This document shows, piece by piece, positions 27,429-35,429 of a stretch of 49,649 nucleotides of DNA. How positions within the stretch are numbered: the stretch's first letter is position 1; each line of letters begins with the position of its first letter. The notes beneath the pieces were generated by a model. The model searched no databases. It saw only the letters and a list, made by a program, of their open reading frames with translations, and was not told where the DNA came from. The DNA lies in the NCBI GenBank assembly GCA_001872725.1, contig MNWR01000032.1, forward strand, positions 1 to 49,649, given 5' to 3'. The stretch comes from Proteobacteria bacterium CG1_02_64_396. GTDB taxonomy: Bacteria > Pseudomonadota > MNWR01 > CG1-02-64-396. The translations under genes were made by a program, and so were the position numbers.

Positions 27429-28457
27429 ATGACTTGCGATTTCGACCTACTGGTTTTCGTAGGGCGGTTTCAGCCGTTCCACAACTCCCACGCCGCCATC
27501 GTCCAAACCGCCTTGACCAAGGGGCGTCAGGTGCTGGTGCTGATCGGCTCGGCCAACGCGCCCCGCTCCACCCGCAATCCGTTCACCGCCCGCGAGCGGG
27601 AGGTGATGATCCGCGAGTCCTTCCCCCTGATCGGGGAGCGGCTGGCCATCGCCCCCATCCGCGACTACCCCTACATGGACGACCTGTGGTTGCGTCAGGT
27701 GCAGGACGCGGTCAAAAGCGCCGCCCCCGATGCCCACCGCATCGGCCTGATCGGCCACCTCAAAGACGAAACCTCTTACTACCTACGGATGTTCCCGCAG
27801 TGGCAGCTGGTCGAGATGCCCAACATCGACGACCGCTCCTCCACCGAGATCCGCACCTTGCTTTTCGAGCCCCACGGCGAAGGGACGCGGATGGTGCTGC
27901 AATCGGCAGTGCCCGCCCCCTGCCTGACCTTCCTCACCGAGTTTCGCCGCCTGCCCCAGTTCGCGGCGCTGGTCGAGGAGTACCGCTTTTTGGCGGCCTA
28001 TAAAAAGCAATTTGCCGACTACCCCTACCCCCCGACCTTTGTCACGGTCGACGCGGTGGTGATCCACTCGGGCCATTTGCTGGTGGTGGAGCGCAAGGCG
28101 ATGCCGGGCAAGGGGATGTACGCCCTGCCAGGGGGATTTGTGGGGCAGGACGAACGGCTTCTCGACGCCGCGATTCGCGAACTCAAAGAGGAGACCCGGT
28201 TGAAGCTGCCGGCGCCGGTCCTCAAGGGGTCGATCAAGGGCAGCCGGGTCTTCGACGACCCCCACCGCAGCCAGCGGGGGCGGACGATTACCCACGCCTT
28301 CCACTTTGAATTCCCCGGCGGCCCCCTCCCCCCGGTAAAAGGGGGGGACGATGCCGCCAAGGCCAAGTGGCTGCAGCTGGCCGATTTTTATGCCCTGGAC
28401 GGCGCCATGTTCGAAGACCACTGGCACATCGTGACGGCGTTTGTGGGGGGGGTTTGA
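27429..28457 (+). CDS. nadM: Bifunctional nicotinamide-nucleotide adenylyltransferase / Nudix hydrolase
   Basis: 342 residues from the ATG at 27429. The N-terminal half is a NadM-type NMN adenylyltransferase making NAD+ from NMN and ATP: VGRFQPFHNSH (11-21, HxGH-like motif), ARSTRNPF-like RSTRNPFTARERE, and the SSTEIR motif (137-142). The C-terminal half is a Nudix ADP-ribose pyrophosphatase with a complete box GGFVGQDE...AIRELKEETRL (about 235-257). The same fusion is known in cyanobacteria and Francisella. An in-frame GTG at 27399 would read through the leader hairpins and adds no conserved residues. With nadV downstream it forms the two-step route nicotinamide to NMN to NAD+. Confidence 0.95.
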   Translation: MTCDFDLLVFVGRFQPFHNSHAAIVQTALTKGRQVLVLIGSANAPRSTRNPFTAREREVMIRESFPLIGERLAIAPIRDYPYMDDLWLRQVQDAVKSAAPDAHRIGLIGHLKDETSYYLRMFPQWQLVEMPNIDDRSSTEIRTLLFEPHGEGTRMVLQSAVPAPCLTFLTEFRRLPQFAALVEEYRFLAAYKKQFADYPYPPTFVTVDAVVIHSGHLLVVERKAMPGKGMYALPGGFVGQDERLLDAAIRELKEETRLKLPAPVLKGSIKGSRVFDDPHRSQRGRTITHAFHFEFPGGPLPPVKGGDDAAKAKWLQLADFYALDGAMFEDHWHIVTAFVGGV

Positions 28458-28482
28458 GGAGGAAAAGCGGTCGCCCGCCCTT

Positions 28483-28496
28483 CGACAAGCTCAGGG
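28483..28496. repeat. Dispersed repeat, left copy flanking nadV
   Basis: TCGACAAGCTCAGG. The inverse-oriented copy CCTGAGCCTGTCGA lies at 30163-30176, matching 13 of 14 bases. This core is familiar from dispersed intergenic repeats in many environmental bacteria. Confidence 0.5.
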
Positions 28497-28594
28497 TGCT
28501 CGGGAAAAACGGCTCCCACCACCCAAACGAAACGTTCATCTCGGGTGTAAGAGCCCGGTCCCCGGGCGACCCGCCATGCCGACATCGGCACAAA

Positions 28595-28669
28595 GGTGGA
28601 TGCGCTGCGCTTATCCACCCTACGCCATCGCGGCGGTTTTGTAGGGTGGATAAGCGCAGCGCATCCACC
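28595..28669. repeat. Large perfect inverted repeat (REP-like element)
   Basis: Two perfect 29-bp arms (28595-28623 and 28641-28669) around a 17-nt loop. Each arm is itself palindromic, GGTGGAT...ATCCACC. The motif GGTGGATAAGCGCAGCGCATCC is a common dispersed repeat in proteobacteria. It lies between nadM and the nadV leader. There is no T-run, but it could stabilise or end the nadM transcript. Confidence 0.85.
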
Positions 28670-28686
28670 ACCAAGCGTTCCATTCC

Positions 28687-28754
28687 GGCGACCGGATAGA
28701 CCGGCCGCCCTCATCCAGGGGTGTCTCACCCCTCTCATGTATGGGGATTCCATC
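28687..28754 (+). promoter_or_regulatory. Structured leader of nadV, matching the nadM leader (candidate RNA regulatory element)
   Basis: Same plan as 27360-27428. Hairpin 1 is GGCGaCCGG-ATAGA-CCGGcCGCC (28687-28709, one mismatch). Hairpin 2 is AGGGGTG-TCT-CACCCCT (28717-28733). Hairpin 3 is ATGG-GGATT-CCAT (28741-28753), 1 nt before the ATG. The distance from CCGGATAG to GGGGATTCC is 51 nt here and 52 nt in the nadM leader. Stem bases differ but pairing is kept, which points to RNA structure. The CCCC of hairpin 2 could alternatively pair with the GGGG near the start. Confidence 0.6.
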
Positions 28755-30167
28755 ATGAACACCTACAACCCGATCCTCGACACCGACTCCTACAAGGCCA
28801 GTCACTTCCTGCAATACCCCCCCAGCGCCCGTGGGCTGTTTGCCTACATCGAATCCCGGGGCGGGGTGCACGAGTCCACCCTGTTTTTTGGGCTGCAATA
28901 CATCTTGGCCCGCTACCTTTCCACCCCGATCACCCACGCCATGATCGACGATGCGTGCGATCTGCTCACCGCCCACGGCGAGCCCTTCAATGAGGCCGGA
29001 TGGCGTCTGGTGGTCGAGCGGCACGGGGGGCGGCTGCCGCTGGAGGTTCGGGCGCTGCCCGAGGGGAGCGTTGTCCCCACCGGCAACGCTTTGGTGACGG
29101 TGGAGTCGACCGATCCCGACCTTTTCTGGCTGGTCTCCTACGTCGAAACCATGCTGCTGCGGGTCTGGTACCCGATCACCGTGGCGACCCAGTCCTGGGC
29201 GATCAAGCAGGTCATCGCCCGCACCCTGGCGCAAACCAGCGACGACCCGGCAGGTCAGCTCGGCTTCAAACTCCACGATTTCGGGGCGCGGGGGGTATCG
29301 AGTTTCGAGTCGGCGGGGATCGGCGGGCTGGCCCACCTGGTCAACTTCATGGGGAGCGACACCGTCAGCGCTCTGCTCTGCGGCCGCGATTATTACGACG
29401 AGCCGCTGGCCGCCTTCTCGATTCCGGCGGCGGAGCACTCGACCGTCGTCGCCTGGGGGCGCGACGGCGAGGTCGATGCCTACCGCAACATGCTGACCCG
29501 CTTCGGTAAACCGGGGGCGCTGCTGGCCTGTGTTTCCGACAGCTACGACCTCTATGGCGCCATCGAGCACCTGTGGGGGGGAGCGCTCAAACAGCAACTG
29601 GTCGACTCGGGGGCAACGGTGGTGATCCGCCCCGACTCGGGCGATCCGGCCGAGGTGGCGCTCAAAACCACCGCCCTGCTCGACGCCGCCTTCGGCCACA
29701 CGGTCAACGGCAAAGGGTTCAAGGTGCTCAACCATGTGCGGGTGATCTACGGCGACGGCATCAACGAGCGCTCGATCCGAGAGATCCTGAGCACCCTGAC
29801 CGGGGCCGGATACGCTGCCGACAACATCGCCTTCGGCATGGGGGGGGCGCTGTTGCAACAGGTCGACCGCGATACCCAGCGCATGGCGATGAAGAGCTCG
29901 GCGATCTTGATGCCCGAGGGATGGCGGGAGATCTTCAAGGCCCCCATCACCGACCCCGGCAAAACCTCGAAAAAGGGGGTGCTGACCACCTGGCGGCACG
30001 AGGGGAGCGGCGCCTGGCAAACCGGTTTGCGGGGCGAATGCCCCGGCGCGGGGTGGGGAGACGCCATGCAAACGGTGTGGCGCGACGGGGCATTGCTGGT
30101 GCGGCAGAGCCTTGCCGAGATCCGGCAACGCTCTTGGATTCGCTGCCCCCCTGCCCGCTCATCCTGA
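28755..30167 (+). CDS. nadV: Nicotinamide phosphoribosyltransferase
   Basis: 470 residues from the ATG at 28755. It makes NMN from nicotinamide and phosphoribosyl pyrophosphate, the entry step of salvage in bacteria that use the Nampt/NadV route. Typical Nampt features are NPILDTDSYKASHFLQYP at the N-terminus, LHDFGARGVSS and ESAGIGGLAHLVNF, the AAEHSTVVAWG active-site His, and VIRPDSGDP. An ATG at 28737 would add six residues but lies in the leader. The last codons and the TGA fall in a dispersed repeat (30163-30176), so the natural C-terminus may have been altered. NadM, encoded upstream, uses its product. Confidence 0.95.
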   Translation: MNTYNPILDTDSYKASHFLQYPPSARGLFAYIESRGGVHESTLFFGLQYILARYLSTPITHAMIDDACDLLTAHGEPFNEAGWRLVVERHGGRLPLEVRALPEGSVVPTGNALVTVESTDPDLFWLVSYVETMLLRVWYPITVATQSWAIKQVIARTLAQTSDDPAGQLGFKLHDFGARGVSSFESAGIGGLAHLVNFMGSDTVSALLCGRDYYDEPLAAFSIPAAEHSTVVAWGRDGEVDAYRNMLTRFGKPGALLACVSDSYDLYGAIEHLWGGALKQQLVDSGATVVIRPDSGDPAEVALKTTALLDAAFGHTVNGKGFKVLNHVRVIYGDGINERSIREILSTLTGAGYAADNIAFGMGGALLQQVDRDTQRMAMKSSAILMPEGWREIFKAPITDPGKTSKKGVLTTWRHEGSGAWQTGLRGECPGAGWGDAMQTVWRDGALLVRQSLAEIRQRSWIRCPPARSS

Positions 30168-30176
30168 GCCTGTCGA
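30163..30176. repeat. Dispersed repeat, right copy flanking nadV
   Basis: CCTGAGCCTGTCGA, inverse to the copy at 28483-28496. It contributes the stop codon of nadV. Confidence 0.5.
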
Positions 30177-30203
30177 CGGATGAGCCAATGATCCCTCGCC
30201 GAT

Positions 30204-30232
30204 ACCTTGGGGTGCGCCACCGGCCCCAAGGT
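30204..30232. other. Hairpin between nadV and the pirin gene
   Basis: Perfect 9-bp stem ACCTTGGGG (30204-30212) / CCCCAAGGT (30224-30232) with an 11-nt loop. There is no T-run. It lies in the 136-bp gap before the pirin gene and may end or protect the nadV message. Confidence 0.45.
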
Positions 30233-30303
30233 GTCTCCCCCTGAAACCCTCGGCTTTCCTCAGCGTCGCACCTGTACCGCAGACCCACCAAAGGAGGCCC
30301 GCC

Positions 30304-30999
<696 letters not shown>

Positions 31000-31008
31000 C
31001 TCAAGCTC

Positions 31009-31563
31009 ATGCCGACATCCCTCATCCCCCTCCACAACCTCCACCCCGACCTGCTCTTCGAGCTGCGTTATGCCACGGCCGACAATTTCACCGGCCAGGC
31101 GCTCTACCCCCTCCCCTTGTGCCTGCTGCGCCGTCCGGTAGCCAAGAAGTTGGTGCAGGTGCAAATCGACCTCGCCCCTCGGGGTTTGCGGCTGAAAATC
31201 TTCGACGCCTACCGCCCCTTGTCGGTGCAGCGCCTGCTCTGGGCCCACACCCCCGACCCCCACTACATCGCGCCACCTTCAGAGGGGTCGCGCCACAACC
31301 GGGGGGCGGCGGTCGATCTAACCTTGGTCGATGCGGCGGGGAGGGAATTGCCGATGGGGACCGCCTACGACGACTTTACGCAGCAGGCCCACCGCACCTG
31401 CCGGGATCTGCCCAACGAGGTGCTGCGCGCCCGCGATCTGCTGGAGGGGGCGATGCAACGTAGAGGATTTGTGGGAATGCCGACCGAGTGGTGGCACTTC
31501 GACGACACCGATTGGCAAAGCTACCCGGTGTTGGATGTCGGATTGGAGGAGGTGGCGCTGTAG
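31009..31563 (+). CDS. D-Ala-D-Ala dipeptidase (VanX/DdpX family)
   Basis: 184-residue zinc M15 peptidase that hydrolyses D-alanyl-D-alanine. Zinc ligands are His96 and Asp103 in SRHNRGAAVDLTL and His163 in EWWHFDD. The catalytic Glu160 and Arg69 (DAYRP) are also present. No signal peptide is seen, so it is cytoplasmic as for VanX and DdpX. There are no vanHA or resistance genes nearby, so the likely job is recycling D-Ala-D-Ala from cell-wall turnover rather than glycopeptide resistance. Confidence 0.93.
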   Translation: MPTSLIPLHNLHPDLLFELRYATADNFTGQALYPLPLCLLRRPVAKKLVQVQIDLAPRGLRLKIFDAYRPLSVQRLLWAHTPDPHYIAPPSEGSRHNRGAAVDLTLVDAAGRELPMGTAYDDFTQQAHRTCRDLPNEVLRARDLLEGAMQRRGFVGMPTEWWHFDDTDWQSYPVLDVGLEEVAL

Positions 31564-31658
31564 CGCCAATTCCGGCGAGGGTAAGGGGCAAACGACCGCC
31601 CTTCCGGCGAGCCCTTGCCATCGCGTTGAAATACCCCCTCCCCCACCTCTACCGTCTG

Positions 31659-32120
31659 CTAAGGCTTGGTTAGACGGGCGAGCAGGCGGTCCAGGGCGTT
31701 GGCGAAGTTCTGTTTGTCGGCGTTGCCGAACGCCGAGGGGCCACCCCCCTCCATCATGCCGCTGTCGCGCATTTGGGCCATAAAATCGCGCAGCGACAGC
31801 CGTTCGCGCACGTTGTTCGCGTCGAGCAGATCCCCCCTCGGATCGAGCACCCACCCCCCCCTTTCAACCACACGCGCCGCCAGGGGAATGTCGGCGGTGA
31901 TGACCAGATCGCCCGCCTGGCAATGTTCGGCGATGTGATCGTCGGCTGCGTCGGGGCCGCCATTGACCCGCACCGAGCGATGCAGGGGGGAATCGGGGGT
32001 GGCGGGGGGGCGGTTGGCGACCGCGACGGTGGGAATCTGCACGCGCTGCGCCGCCCGATAGAGGATTTCGCGGATTGGACGGGGACAGGCGTCGGCATCG
32101 ATCCAAATGGTTGGGGCCAT
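31659..32120 (-). CDS. yaiI: UPF0178 (YaiI/YqxD, DUF188) family protein
   Basis: 153 residues of a widely conserved PIN-like/DUF188 family without a proven function. It starts IWIDADACPRPIREIL, the family hallmark with acidic residues, and contains LVITADIPLAARV and the C-terminal RDFMAQMRDSG. The fold suggests a nuclease, but this is unproven. It begins 11 nt after the stop of epmB and is probably in one transcript with it. Confidence 0.92.
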   Translation of the reverse strand: MAPTIWIDADACPRPIREILYRAAQRVQIPTVAVANRPPATPDSPLHRSVRVNGGPDAADDHIAEHCQAGDLVITADIPLAARVVERGGWVLDPRGDLLDANNVRERLSLRDFMAQMRDSGMMEGGGPSAFGNADKQNFANALDRLLARLTKP

Positions 32121-32131
32121 CGGGGGGATTC

Positions 32132-33178
32132 CTATCGGTTGTGAGGGGTTGAACCGGAGGAGACCGTCTCAACCGGCACCTTAAACGGCGCCCCGGTTAC
32201 CTCTCGCACCAACCTGGGCACCCCGTAGCCGGGCAGTTGGCTCCGCATCGCCTCCAGCAGCGCTTGGGCTTGCTCCTCAGCCACCTCAAAATGGGCCGCC
32301 CCCGCCACCCGGTCGAGCAGGTGCAGGTAGTAGGGGGCGATGCGGTGGTCGAGCAGGATTTCGCTGAGCGCCACCTGAGTCTCCACCTCGTCGTTGATCC
32401 CCTTGAGCAGCACAGCTTGGTTGAGCAGGGCCGCCCCGGCATCGGCGATGGCGCCCAGGGCGCGCAAGGTGGGGGGATCGAGCTCTTGGGGGTGGTTGAT
32501 GTGCAGCACCACCCAGTGGCGCAGCCGCCCACCATGCAGCAGATCGAGCCACCCCTCGGTGACCCGCTCGGGAATCACCACCGGGGTGCGGGTATGCCAG
32601 CGGATGCGGGTGAGGTGGGGAATCGCCTCCAGCCGGGCGAGCAGGTCGGCCAGGGTGGCGTCGGGGAGCAGCAAGGGATCGCCGCCCGAGAGGATCACCT
32701 CCCGAATGTCGGGATTGGCGGCAATCCAAGCAATCCCCTGGCTGGCACCGGACGACAACCCCGCATCGGCCTGATAGGGGTAGTGGCGCCGAAAGCAGTA
32801 GCGGCAATGGATGGCGCAGGCCCCCGTAACAACCAACAACGCCCGGCCCCGGTATTTGCTCAGCACCCCCGGCGCCTTGCGGGCCGCTTCATCTCCCACC
32901 GGATCGAGGGCAAACCCCGCCCCCCCCGGCAACAACTCCTCTTGGCGGGCCAACACCTGAAGAAGCAAGGGATCGCTCGGATCGCCACGGCGCATCCGCG
33001 CCGCAAATGGGCGCGGTACCCGCAGCGGAAATCCGCCTGTCGATTCAAGAGCGTTTTGCACCAGAGGGTGGTCTGGAGCGAAACCGAGGTGGGCCAGCAG
33101 CGTGTGGGCGTTGGTGAAGGACTCACGCAGAACGCTTTGCCAAGATGCCTGCTCGGCCTTGAGGATTCGAAGGGACAA
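32132..33178 (-). CDS. epmB: EF-P (R)-beta-lysine formation enzyme, lysine 2,3-aminomutase-like EpmB
   Basis: 348-residue radical SAM enzyme that turns (S)-alpha-lysine into (R)-beta-lysine for attachment to elongation factor P. The cluster-binding motif is Cys121-Cys125-Cys128 in TGACAIHCRYCFRR. ILSGGDPLLL and LVLKGINDE-like LLKGINDEV also fit the family. At about 348 residues it is short like EpmB, not a catabolic KamA (about 415). The start is TTG at 33178 behind GGAG; no ATG lies nearby in frame. It is divergent from efp by 148 bp, and the EF-P ligase epmA follows efp. Confidence 0.95.
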   Translation of the reverse strand: MSLRILKAEQASWQSVLRESFTNAHTLLAHLGFAPDHPLVQNALESTGGFPLRVPRPFAARMRRGDPSDPLLLQVLARQEELLPGGAGFALDPVGDEAARKAPGVLSKYRGRALLVVTGACAIHCRYCFRRHYPYQADAGLSSGASQGIAWIAANPDIREVILSGGDPLLLPDATLADLLARLEAIPHLTRIRWHTRTPVVIPERVTEGWLDLLHGGRLRHWVVLHINHPQELDPPTLRALGAIADAGAALLNQAVLLKGINDEVETQVALSEILLDHRIAPYYLHLLDRVAGAAHFEVAEEQAQALLEAMRSQLPGYGVPRLVREVTGAPFKVPVETVSSGSTPHNR

Positions 33179-33326
33179 AAAAACTCCGAACTGATTGGCG
33201 AATATGGGTTTTTATCGTTGAAGAGCCGATCCGAACTTGCACCGACCGGGTTGGGCCGTTAGATTCCCGCCTCTTTTTTCAAGGGCGCCGCATGGTAGCC
33301 CAAACCGATTGTTCAGGTGACGGACG

Positions 33327-33884
33327 ATGTTCAACCTCAACGAACTCAACGTGGGCCGCAAGGTAGAGGTCGATGACCTGCCTTGGGTCATTGTGGATGC
33401 CGATTTCGTCAAACCCGGCAAGGGCCAGGCCTTTACCAAATACAAGATCAAGAGTCTGATCGACGGTCGCGTGATTGAGCGGACCTGCAAATCGGGCGAT
33501 ATGGTCAAAAAAGCCGACGTCATGGATTCTGAAATGCAGTACCTCTATGCAGACGGCGACTTCTACCATTTCATGGATCCCGACTCCTACGAGCAGGTCG
33601 CCCTGGGCGACAAACAGGTGGGCGACACCAAGCTCTGGCTCAAGGAGCAGGAGACCTACCTGGTTACCATGTGGAACGGCAAGGCGATCTCGGTCGATCC
33701 CCCCTCCTCGGTGGTTTTGACCATCACCCAGTGCGATCCCGGCATTCGGGGCGACACCGTCTCGGGGGCAACCAAACCCGCCACCCTGGAGACCGGCGCC
33801 GTGGTCAAGGTCCCCCTGTTTGTGGAGGAGGGCGACTCGATCAAGGTCAACACCAAGACCGGGGAATACGTCTCCCGGGCTTGA
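33327..33884 (+). CDS. efp: Elongation factor P
   Basis: 185 residues with three beta-barrel domains. EF-P binds stalled ribosomes between the P and E sites and helps peptide bonds form at polyproline stretches. The modification site is Lys32 at the tip of VKPGKGQAF. The end of domain III carries the family motif GDTVSGATKPATLETGAVVKVPLFV-like segment (about 143-168) and GEYVSRA. Both modification enzymes are next door (epmB divergent, epmA downstream), so Lys32 should carry beta-lysine. A terminator follows the stop after 21 nt. Confidence 0.97.
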   Translation: MFNLNELNVGRKVEVDDLPWVIVDADFVKPGKGQAFTKYKIKSLIDGRVIERTCKSGDMVKKADVMDSEMQYLYADGDFYHFMDPDSYEQVALGDKQVGDTKLWLKEQETYLVTMWNGKAISVDPPSSVVLTITQCDPGIRGDTVSGATKPATLETGAVVKVPLFVEEGDSIKVNTKTGEYVSRA

Positions 33885-33905
33885 TCGGTTGAACCGGATT
33901 TGATG

Positions 33906-33937
33906 CAAAAAGGGCGCGGATTTCCGCGCCCTTTTTG
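33906..33937. terminator. Strong intrinsic terminator between efp and epmA
   Basis: 15-bp arms CAAAAAGGGCGCGGA (33906-33920) and TCCGCGCCCTTTTTG (33923-33937) with a TT loop and a T-run on both strands. It ends only 20 nt before the epmA start codon, so there is no room for a usual promoter after it. Confidence 0.92.
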
Positions 33938-33957
33938 TTGGCTCTGCTGGAGGAGCA

Positions 33958-34920
33958 ATGATCGACTGGCACCCCACCGCCCCGTTGAACCACCTGCGTC
34001 TGCGCGCCGATGTCCTGGCACGTACCCGCCGCTTTTTTGTCGAGGCGGGGGTGCTGGAGGTCGAAACCCCCATCCTCTCCCCTGCCAGCGGCACCGATCC
34101 CCACTTGAGCCCCTTTGTCACCCGCTTCGAGCCCGAAGGGGGCGGGGCGGCGACCACCCTGTACCTGCACACCTCCCCCGAGCTGTACATGAAGCGGCTG
34201 CTGGCCGCCGGGAGCGGGCCAATTGTTCAAATCGGCAAAGTTTTTCGCAACGGCGAGGCAGGCAGCCGCCACAACCCCGAATTCACTATGGTGGAGTGGT
34301 ACCGCCCCGGTTGGAATTTACTGGCGCTCATCAACGAGGTCGGCGCCCTGCTGCAAACCCTGCTCAATTGCCCCCCCATCACCACACTGACCTTTCAACA
34401 GGCTTTTGTGGCGCACGCAGGGGTCGATCCATTGGCGGCCGATCTCGCCACTTTGGCCGAGGCGACCCACCGTCTGCATCTCGATCCCCCGGAGGGGCTC
34501 GACCGCGATGGCTTGATCGACTTTCTGCTCTGCTTTGCCGTCGAGCCCCATCTGGGCCATGAGCATCCGGTTGCCCTAACCGCTTGGCCGGTCAGCCATG
34601 CGGCGCTGGCGCAGGTCAGCCCAAACGACCCCCGCACGGCGGAGAGGTTCGAGGTGTTTTATCAGGGGATAGAGCTGGCCAACGGCTTCAACGAGCTGTG
34701 CGACGCGGCCGAGCAGCGGCGTCGCTTCGAGGAAGACAACCGGTTACGCAAGCAGATGGAAAAACCGGCGTTGCCGCTCGACGAGCGGTTTTTGGGTGCG
34801 CTGGAGGCGGGAATGCCGCAGGGGTGCGGAGTGGCGTTGGGATTCGACCGGGTGGTGATGTTGGCGGCGGGGGCCAGTCGGATCGAAGAGGTGATGGGGT
34901 TCGGCTGGCGAGGGGTGTAA
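33958..34920 (+). CDS. epmA: EF-P beta-lysylation ligase EpmA (PoxA/GenX)
   Basis: 320 residues, a class II lysyl-tRNA synthetase catalytic core without the anticodon domain. It activates (R)-beta-lysine and joins it to the EF-P lysine. Motif 1-type region VLEVETPILSPASGTDPHL, motif 2 VFRNGEAGSRHNPEFTMVEWYR, and motif 3 GVALGFDRVVMLAAG are all present, as is YLHTSPELYMKRLL. AGGAG lies before the ATG at 33958. Expression must pass the terminator just upstream. Confidence 0.95.
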   Translation: MIDWHPTAPLNHLRLRADVLARTRRFFVEAGVLEVETPILSPASGTDPHLSPFVTRFEPEGGGAATTLYLHTSPELYMKRLLAAGSGPIVQIGKVFRNGEAGSRHNPEFTMVEWYRPGWNLLALINEVGALLQTLLNCPPITTLTFQQAFVAHAGVDPLAADLATLAEATHRLHLDPPEGLDRDGLIDFLLCFAVEPHLGHEHPVALTAWPVSHAALAQVSPNDPRTAERFEVFYQGIELANGFNELCDAAEQRRRFEEDNRLRKQMEKPALPLDERFLGALEAGMPQGCGVALGFDRVVMLAAGASRIEEVMGFGWRGV

Positions 34921-34960
34921 AGCAACGATCAAAGTGGCTCGCGCTCTTTGGTTTTCACGC

Positions 34961-35413
34961 CTAAATCGCCCGCCGCAGCACCACTGTTTTGTCGCTCACC
35001 AACAGCTGAAAATCGGCGTTGCCCCGGATTGCCTCGGGGACATCCTCCACCTCGACCTGGGCAAACCCGTGGCGCGCGAAGAAGGGGGCACCGATGGTCG
35101 AGACGATGAAGACGTCGGCCAACCCCTTTTGTTCGGCCAAGCGGATGATGTTCAGCAGCAAACGACGCCCCAGACCGCTCCCCTGTTGCTCCGGCTCGAC
35201 CGCCAAGGAACGGATCAGGCCGTGATCCCCGTAGACCTCAAGCCCCACCATCCCCACCACCCGATCCTTCATGCGGGCGATCAGGTTCGATTCGTAATGC
35301 TGTTTGATGCCAATGGTCGGCAAACCCACCGCTTCGAGCAGTGACTGCACCTTGGGCACGTCGTGCAGCGGCAGGCGGACGATGTGGGGCTTGGCGGAAA
35401 GGGCCTCGAACAT
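34961..35413 (-). CDS. GNAT family N-acetyltransferase (ArsN2-like)
   Basis: 150 residues from the ATG at 35413. It has the GNAT acetyl-CoA loop QQGSGLGRRLL preceded by IRSLAVEPE (motif A), and a C-terminal FFARHGFAQVEVEDVPEAIR. The layout and the N-terminal LPLHDVPKVQSLLEAVGLP resemble ArsN2-type acetyltransferases found near arsenic genes, but no ars gene is here, so the substrate is open. A TTG start at 35473 would add 20 residues and overlap rnd by 44 nt. It lies 16 nt after the rnd stop in the same direction. Confidence 0.85.
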   Translation of the reverse strand: MFEALSAKPHIVRLPLHDVPKVQSLLEAVGLPTIGIKQHYESNLIARMKDRVVGMVGLEVYGDHGLIRSLAVEPEQQGSGLGRRLLLNIIRLAEQKGLADVFIVSTIGAPFFARHGFAQVEVEDVPEAIRGNADFQLLVSDKTVVLRRAI

Positions 35414-35429
35414 GGCGGACTCGGCGGGG

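Noticed and set aside
27360-28754. Assigning the nad leaders to the known NAD+-I or NAD+-II riboswitch classes
   Set aside because: Gene context fits, but I do not recognise either consensus and both are known from other phyla; kept as an unassigned element.
28620-30128. 502-codon open frame antisense to nadV
   Set aside because: High GC leaves antisense frames open. The product is Gly/His/Arg-rich with no domain, while the plus strand encodes a full Nampt.
31009-31563. Glycopeptide resistance
   Set aside because: A VanX-type dipeptidase alone is not resistance; no vanH, vanA or vanRS is nearby.
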